Positions 48,001 through 57,000 of a stretch of 64,000 nt of DNA are shown here, in pieces (the stretch's first letter is position 1; every line of letters starts with the position of its first letter). The notes below the pieces were generated by a model. That model was not told where the DNA came from and searched no databases. It saw only the letters and a program-made list of their open reading frames with translations. The position numbers were made by a program, and so were the translations under genes. Origin of the DNA: Turritopsis dohrnii (Eukaryota > Cnidaria > Hydrozoa > Anthoathecata > Oceaniidae); NCBI GenBank assembly GCA_027922465.2, contig BQMF02000027.1:1-64000 (forward strand), in the 5' to 3' direction.

Positions 48001-51000
48001 TTAAATACATATCTCAGAAACTGGAAGTAAGTAATACTAACAAGAGGCTTTTTGATCTCTATCATATTGGTTCATATCATTTTGGACACAGGATCCTTTT
48101 AAAGTTCTTTAATTCAAAACCAGACAGTCATCTCGAACCAAGAAAAATTATATACTGAACTGTACAAATAAGTTGCCAGGTTGAGATACTGGTGCTAAAA
48201 AAACCATGCAGCTGCCTACGCAAAACAACTCAGAAAAATAACAATGACTTTGTGTATTATAAACTCAGTCATTCAAACGTAACTCCATAACATTTTTACA
48301 GATGTATTTTTGGTTAACAGAAACAGATACCAAAAATATTTATATATACATCATTAATCAATAAAGAAAAGGCTTCGGTTCAGTTGACACAAACAAACTT
48401 ATTATACATAGCTGAGCTAATAATTAACTGTCGTCATACTTATGGTCAACGAATTATGGTGCTAATAATCCATGCTAATCATTTATATTACATAAAATAA
48501 AACACTTGCTTTAAAGCAGCCACAATGTTTTCATTTCGCATAAGCAAAAAAAGAGACATGACTCGAAAAAAATGCTTTTCCTAGATTTTGAAGTCTGTTT
48601 TCAACAGATGTATTAAGTGAATTCAAAATTTCCTAATTAATACTTCATTATTGCTATCAAAAGCTGCAACGATGTTTTCTAGCGAATCCATGTTGAACTG
48701 GATCTAATTCGAAGGTCTCCCACGTCGTTTTGTGCAGATTTGGTGACCATTCATTCAATAAAGTGTGTAAACCCATGGTTGTACCTTAGGCAAATTTTCT
48801 TCTGGTTCATTCAATAAAGTGTTAACCCATGGTTGTACCTTAGGCAAATTTTCTTCCAGTTCATTCATTAAAGTGTGTAAACCCGGGGCTCCTTAGGCAA
48901 ATTTTCTTCGCCTAGGTGAGCGTTAGGCACTAGTCTGTGTTGTCAATGTAACTATGAGAAGTCGTTTTCCGGGCAGAATCAATACCTATAAACTCAAGCT
49001 GTAAAAAACATTTGTAACATCATGGCGCGCGCCGCGCCTCGCCGGAGAATAATCCTATTTGCGAAAAAGAAAGGATATCGGATTGATGCGGGAATCTCTT
49101 GATATTTTCGATTATTTTCTGATTATTGTAATACAATACCTTTTTCAATTTGTGAAAAACATTATTTAACTGATTTTGGGTTAGGCATTTGCCTAAGTTG
49201 CCTAACCCTGGATCCGCCCCTGAATGGATTGCCTTACTGGACGGATAGGGGGCAAATGGAAATAAAAGGCTCTTTTATAACTATTCGGTACCGTAGAACA
49301 TGGTCTTATTCAGATCTGCTTACTCATTTTTATAATAAGGTTTTTAGAGAAACTTTCTAAAAGATGTTTTGTCATTAATTATTTCATCTCGTAGAGCCTG
49401 CTGTTCCTCCTAAAAACATACGTGGTCATAATACCAGTGATTCATCAATAAAGATTTATTGGGAGGACTTACTAGATGTGGAATGGGCAGGATATCCTGG
49501 AGACTTTCGTGTTGAAATTACAAGTTCAAAAGATCAACATGATAAAAACACAACAAACATTACAAGAGCAGCGTATGTTTGTAATTTATTTATGTTACCT
49601 TCCACTAAAATGTAGTTTCTCCTATGTTGCCTAAATCACAGTTGAATTAAAATTAACAAAGTTTTATTACATTTTTAGTTAAGTTTATTCGTTGTATGTG
49701 CACTTTAAACATTTTGTCTAACTTAATGAAATTGAATGGTTATTTTTTTTAGTTTGTCTGGAGTCTTCATGCATGAAGTCATTAACTTGTTACCTTACAC
49801 AATCTACATGATAAGGATGCTAGCTTTTAATTTTAAAGGAAATTCTCCATTTTCTGAATTCGTCCCAATTCAAACAGGTGAAGGAGGTAATATGATCGTT
49901 TTCGATTCTGGTCCGACATGTAAAGCAAATTGTTTAGCGTGATCTTAATATTAGGAGAAGAATCGCATTACAATATGCCATAGTCTCAACAAAATCATTG
50001 AATCCTAAGAACGTTTTTGCCTGCTGGCTTCTGTACTATGTTTGTACTGTGTGTTATGTACCATTGAATGTGGGTTTTCGAAAACTGACTCAATAACTGA
50101 ATGATTAAGTTATGTTTGTACAATTATATCCTAAGTCTAATTTTTGTCGTATTATTTTTACATCGTATTATCTATAGCACCATCTGCATCTCCACCGGAA
50201 GTTGCTTGTATTTCAAACAACTTCGACTCAATATCAATCACTTGGGGTGATGTATCAGATAAAGAACTTCTACATGGTGTTCAGCGTGGATGTTATGTAT
50301 ACATACAACCTGTGTACACTGACGAAGACTTCAAAGTTGGCCACACAGTTCATTCAAATAGGAAAAGACGAAGTATTGACAACCCGCAGACTTTCACTGT
50401 TGGACTGACTTTAAATGAGTTAGATTTTGTTGATTTGCTTTTTACCTAGCAATTTTCTTTACAATAACTGAAGACATTTATCATGCCGTGATAGCACTCC
50501 AACTCAATTGATGATTTGAGTAAATTTTCAAGTATTGATCTGTGTGTGTCTTGGCTTACGGTGGACTAACTTAAGACAATAATTTACAGTGAAACCTCCT
50601 TAAAGCGGACACTTACGGGACCAGAGATTTTGCCCGCTTTAGAGAGTTGTCCGCCTTGGAGAGGTTTTCTTTATTTTGTCCAGAAACTCGGAAGAAATTC
50701 TACTCGTAAGTCGGGAACCCATTAGACATGCCCATGTTACCCTTTGCTATTGGCCAGTTAGGTAAAAAATAATTCATAAAATGAAATTTGACCAGAAAAT
50801 AAACATTTGTTTGACGCATTAAAAAACCGTTAGGACTGAAAATTACCGGAGAGCTGGTTATGAATTAGAGTTACCATGTATACTCCACGTTAGTGGGCAA
50901 GAAAAGTCTGTCACTTGGCTAATAAATAGAACAAGACGACTTGGTAGTCGAAAATTTCGCTATATTGCATTCTCACAATTCTAACAAATATATACTGTTC

Positions 51001-54000
51001 ATAAAACTGTGAAATGCAATAGTTGATAATGGTAGTAGAATTTCAACTCGCAATTATACAAAACAAATAGATCAAAACTTATTCGTCTCAAATTTGTCTT
51101 AAAGTCTTCAGGACGGTGTCACAATTACACAAATCTACTCTCAACAATTATAAAACATTCTCAATATAGCATTGCCAAATTGCCAAATTTTGGCCCAATT
51201 CGACAAAATGACTGTCAAATTCGAAATCGGCACCTTTCAATTGTGATTTGTGCAAATTTTTATGAAAATTGGAGAACTTTCATAATTTGGCCCAAATTTG
51301 CTCGAATTGCCCAATTTTGGCCAAATTTGACAAAATGACTGTCAAATTCGAAATCAGCACCTTTTAATTGTGCTTTGTGCAATTTTTTATGAAAATTGGA
51401 GAACTTTCATAATTTGGTCCAAATTTAGCCCGTTAGTCAGCCTGCAAAAGATTTTGTTGCTAAGGTGTGTGCGGACATGGCTTTTTTTATGCAATTATTT
51501 ACTTTAGTGAGATCGTCCAAAATGTCACGGAGATACATAGAACGACGATACCAATACTTCGCTATACTAGCGAAATTAAAAATTAATAAACCATATAATA
51601 AAAGAACAAGATAATATTCTTATTAGATGAATTTTTTCGGTGGCCGCTTTAGACTGTCCGCTTTGGGGAGGTTTCTTTATAAGAGTTTATTAAGGATTTG
51701 TCCGGGACAAATTTTTTTGTATCCGTATTCTGTTTGATTCTCGTGTCGTGTTTCGTAGGACTGTTGATACCTTCGAAATATTGCTTAAAAATTAAAAACG
51801 AATAGAGTATATTTCCATAAAATGATGTATCTGAATTTATAATTACAAAATTACTCTTCGTAGATGACTCTTAAGCAATGTCTTTCACATGTTTTTCCCA
51901 TATTTTTGGCAAAGTGGAAAGTTCTTTCGAAATGGAAACCAACGTAACTTTCTTGATAAATTTCCTTACAATAACTTCTAATATACAAATTTTCTTCCTA
52001 ATTTCGCTAACCATAAGTCATCGATTTAACAACCACACCTCAAAGTTTGGTAATCAAACAAATGTTCAAGACTATGAGAAAAACTGAAGTCGAAATTGGT
52101 ATTAAGGAACTCTGATCCTCTATGATGACAAAATCAGTTATAATGCTGCATAGAAGTCTATATTTATAAGCTAATAGTTGAAAGAAAATTCATTTTTACA
52201 TTGCAGAACTGTCATTGACGTACCATATGGGAACAATTTCAATGCCAGTGGACTTCGTGGTAACACTCTTTACAATGTAAGTGTAGCATTCTACACTGTC
52301 ACCGCTGGAGAAGCAAGTTCTCCTGTTCAAATTCGTACTCCAGAATCAGGTATTACCTTCATACGATCCAATTTGATTGTAAATTGATATATAACTTATT
52401 GATACTTATATTTCAGATTTTAATTCTTATAGTGCCAACGCTGTCAGTTTTGAATTTTGTTTGCACAGCAATCAGCTACAGTTCAATCATACTGACATGG
52501 CAACATGCTCCTCCTGCGTACTTACAAGGTATTAGGACCAAATACACTGTGTTTTATGAAGGAAATGGTTTGGTACTTAATGATACTCTTAGTCCATTCA
52601 AAGAAAAATATGAAGTCATGTTCCTGAAATCTGATTCAGAATATTCTTTTTGGATTGCTGCCGCAACGGCAGTTGGTTATGGAAATCAGTCAGAGAAATT
52701 AAGTTGTAAGACATTGGAGAGAGGTAAGTGATATTCATATTTGTTATTAACAAGTAAGTTTCTTGATTCGAGTCCTTGGGATTCAATCTTTTAATTGTTG
52801 ATTCTTCTGACCATCATTCCTCTATGAGGCAATAACGTACGTAACTGTTGGAAGGCCAGTGTGCAATCAATTGATAGTTCTTAATGTGCTGATATACAGC
52901 TTATTTAGCACGCTAAGACTCGAAAACACATCACGGTAACCGTTATTGAAGGTTCTAAGCACTATAAAGCATTGAATTTTATTCAAATTACATGAATATT
53001 TAAAGATGGCGATAGGTGATGATTTATTGGATCTGAGAAAAAAGAAAATGTACAATGACAGATAAAGTTTTTTGTAACGTGAGATTACATTAACGTTTTG
53101 ATTAATTACAAGATTGTCTTTTTCTTAAAGAGCCTACTGCTGCTCCCACCAATGTTACTGCTTCCAGTTTTGAATCCCCATATTCGAGTTTAATTGAGTG
53201 GGCGCATATACCAGATCGAAACTGGGAAGGTAGTAAAGTTGGCTACATCATATTCTATCAAAAAGAAGCAACTGGTGAAGTTGAGGAATCGTATCCAAGA
53301 TACTTCAAGACATATGAAACCGGATATCAAACTTCCGTAGAGTTGACAGGATTGGAGGTGTATGCTCGATATCGCATTCAAGTTGCTGCAAGAACAAATA
53401 TAGGCTATGGTCCTAAAAGTGATTTTGCTTTCTTTGGTAATGTTTTAGTTTTTTCGATGAAGTTTTAAAACTTTTTTGATCTATTGTATCTGTGTTTTTT
53501 AGCATCTGTGTCATTGTTAATAAACTGAAAATTGAAGACATTTGGGTCATTCGTTTTGAATTATGATTTTTCTAGAAACCTGTCATATACCGCATCCTAA
53601 TTTGATCATGAATTATGCTGTATATCCTCCTTATGTTGACTATCCATTCAACAATAGTGTTCATAGGCCAGAAGGTATAATGGTAAATTTAGCTGAATCT
53701 GCTATCTTGCACTGTGCTCACTATTGCAAGTCATTCAATCGACCCGTGAATATGACATATGTCAATACAGACATTCCATACTTTGCAAACATCACTGACT
53801 TGACATATAATGGTAGTGTGTTGCAAATACCCAGGCGAGATCCCGGGAAATTCACTCAATCACATTCTCGAATTGGTATAATCAATAGTCCTGGTTTTGT
53901 GTTGGTTGAAGTGCCAGATAGTGCAACAGAAGCTGCAGCAAAGAGTGAAACGAATCTACTTGATGGTATAATCGCCACCATACCATTATGTGGATTTTAT

Positions 54001-57000
54001 TTAATATTGAATTGGTTATTTGGTGCTATATTTTGGTTCTGCGTATGTGACTCTTTTTGTTTTTCGTATTTATACTTTATATGCGTTTAAAGTGTTTTTG
54101 CCTTTTTATAAATACATGAAATATGTTATTTATTTCACTCAATAAAATGATGTTGACCATTTAGGAGTCTACAGAAGTTGAACACAAAGGTAGCTTGATA
54201 TCTATTGGTGGACTGTTTGAAGGATTGTACCTGGCATTTATGACAAGCACGACTGTTGGGTAAAACCTAAAATACTTTAATTTGTCTCATTTTTCTGTTT
54301 TTTTCAAAGTTTTGAAATTGATGGTAGTTTTATGATAATATCAACGGATTACCAACATTTGTAGGTATGGTGACAAAATTCCAATGACAAGCAAGGGGCG
54401 GATCTACATAATATTCTGGACCTTGCTTGGTCTTGTTCTAACTGGCATCGTTGTTGGAAACTTATCATCTGCTCTCTCAGCAGGTGCAATTAGTTCTCTT
54501 GCTAAAAAGGTGCCTGATGATAAGGTAGGATGTCCAAAAAAATCATTTGTATAAGTTTCTACTGTGAAACATCCACTGACCAGAGGCGTACTCAGGGTCA
54601 GTCAAAAAAATGGAGGAGTCCAACGTGACGATTATTTCTTTTCAGTCTTAAGTGGTGATTAGGTTTTTGCACGCTTTCATTTTCTACTTTAAAGCCTGGT
54701 TCAGACCTAACGATTACGACGATTAAAATAAAAATCGTAATCGCCAATCGCCAGGTGTGAACACTCTCAAGTATTTCTAAATACTTGACGTTTTGTCGTC
54801 GTAAACGCCAGGCGTTTACAACGATTACGACGATTACAAAGGTGTTCACATTAGACGATTACGACGATTACACTTAATTTTAATCGTCGTAATCGTCGTA
54901 ATCGTCAGGTCTGAACCAGGCTTAAATGACTAAACTCTCCTCCACAAATTTTGACTGAGCTCTAGCTACGCCTCTGCTGACCAACTGTATAAGTTACATC
55001 TAGCTTCAGATATACGCATACACTAAAATATTGATCATATCACCTATAACGTTCTTCATACGCATTTCAATATAAGAACGGCAATGAGCACGACAGGATT
55101 GAAGTTTATTTACACAAAATGTGTTTTTCTAATATAACCGCATACTTTCGCATAATGTTGCGTAAATTCAGTAAATTTGTATATTACCTATGTTATTGCA
55201 TATTGTCTGTCTCCAATATTTTTTGTAGGTATTGGCTTTGTATGGGACAACAGCATATGCATACGGCAAGAAAAGTATAAAAAAGTTTGACACCAGTATG
55301 ATTTCAAATCTTATTCTTATTCTTCAGAGAATTACGACGTTACGATAACAACACTGACATGGAATTACGATAAAACAGATTACATGAAGAATTCCATTGA
55401 AAAATCTCCGTTTCAATTTGATCGGGCTTGTTTGTATACCTTGTGATATTTCCTTGCGATAAGGGAAGATTTATTTCCTGAAGGAGTACTTATTTACTAG
55501 GAAAAAATTACCCCCAGGAGTACTTTCTTCCTGGGAAATAATGACTGTAGTGAGTGATTACTTCCCAGTAAATAAGTACTGGGAGTACTGTTTTTAAGGG
55601 AATAGTTATTTATTCCGGTGACACCGGAAAACGGTTTATAAAACATTAGTCAGCTTCAATTGGAACAGAAAATATATGAGGTATGATATGAAAATTCGAA
55701 TATGTTAGGATGTTGCAATGATTACACATGAAAAAGAAGAAGAAGAAGAACATTTATTTAATTCAAATGTGTACAAAAGAAATACTTTAAAATTATAAAT
55801 TATGAAAAAAATTAAAATACACATTTGAATTAGGAGACCACCCTCTCAGTTGCACAAGCAACTCCATTGTGAAGGTGGCCACCTAAATCACGAAACACAC
55901 AAATACACGTACAAAAATTCACACACTAAACACATTAAGACGCAGACAAACAACGAAACACAAACAACATATTAAGCGAACAAACTAATACAAACATCCT
56001 AATTGAATACGAATCAAATTCAGAGACTAGACAAATTTTATACATAAGATTCCAGAAAGTGGGTTTTCAAAATTTTTCTCAATGCATTTTTCAATGAAGC
56101 AAAACTTTCATTTAAGACAGCAGCAAAAGAATTCCAGTTAGAAATACATTTGTATTGAATACTATATTCACCAAAAAGTTTAGTTCTTGCAGCCGGCGAG
56201 GGAATATATTCACGAGTATTGTTCTTGTTATGCGAGATTTTACTTGAATGTTGAACAAATCACTTAGGTGCGATGGAGCTTTGTTATTGAAAATTTTATG
56301 TAATAATAATTAGTTTTGAAACTGCACTTGATCAAACACTTTCAATATTTTAAAATTTTTGAAAAGTGGATCGGTGTGATCTCTCCTCTTGGAAAAAGAC
56401 ATTATTCTCATAGCACTTTTTTGAAGAATGAAAATACGTTTTGTCACACTATTCGTACTTTGACCCCAGATCTGACAACCATAGATTAAATGAGAATTGA
56501 ATATTGCGAAATACATGTTTCTCAAAACACTTTTAGGAACGAAATGACGTATTTTCGACAAGGCTCCGTTTGCTTTCTTCAGTTTATTACCAAAAATTGA
56601 AATTTCTGTTTTCCAGTTGAGATGTTTATCTATGTGGATACCAAGATATTTAATAAATGAACTTTCATACAAAACTTTCCTATTCAACGTTAGGCGTAAT
56701 TCACGATCTTTCTTTGATGATGAAACAAAACATATTCCGTCTTCTTGGTATTCAAAGCAAGTTTGCCAGATCACTGTTCAGATTTTTTTGTAGAGTTTCT
56801 AACGAAACGTCATCGATTAGTAAATTAGTATCGTCGGCAAAATGATGAACTAAACTATGTTTTGTTGCAACATTGAGATCATTTATATAAATTAGAAATA
56901 ATAAGGGACCCAAAACTGAGCCTTGTGGAACTCCGCTGAGAATGTGAGATTTGCTAGAATTGATACCCATCAGAGACACAAACTGGAAACGATTCGACAA

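Larger units (their letters stand above)
43176..53436 (+). other. exons 9-22: array of 11 fibronectin type III domains
   Basis: Each FN3 domain is about 98-103 residues. Most are one exon of 291-306 nt bounded by phase 1 introns (43176, 43887, 44254, 44643, 45772, 46153, 52433, 53131). Three are split by one phase-2 intron (45091/45564, 49395/49753, 50178/52207). Marks of FN3 recur: a strand-B Trp (VQVAWNEI, VKVSWDEV, ILIKWNHI, IKIYWEDL, ISITWGDV, IILTWQHA), strand-F Tyr (YTLYEISLGAATAVGVGP, YTLYSVNISATNSIGNGP) and a Gly-x-Gly-Pro turn. A twelfth FN3 lies upstream at 33364-33669. Many N-x-S/T sites suggest glycosylation. FN3 arrays usually mediate adhesion. Confidence 0.9.
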
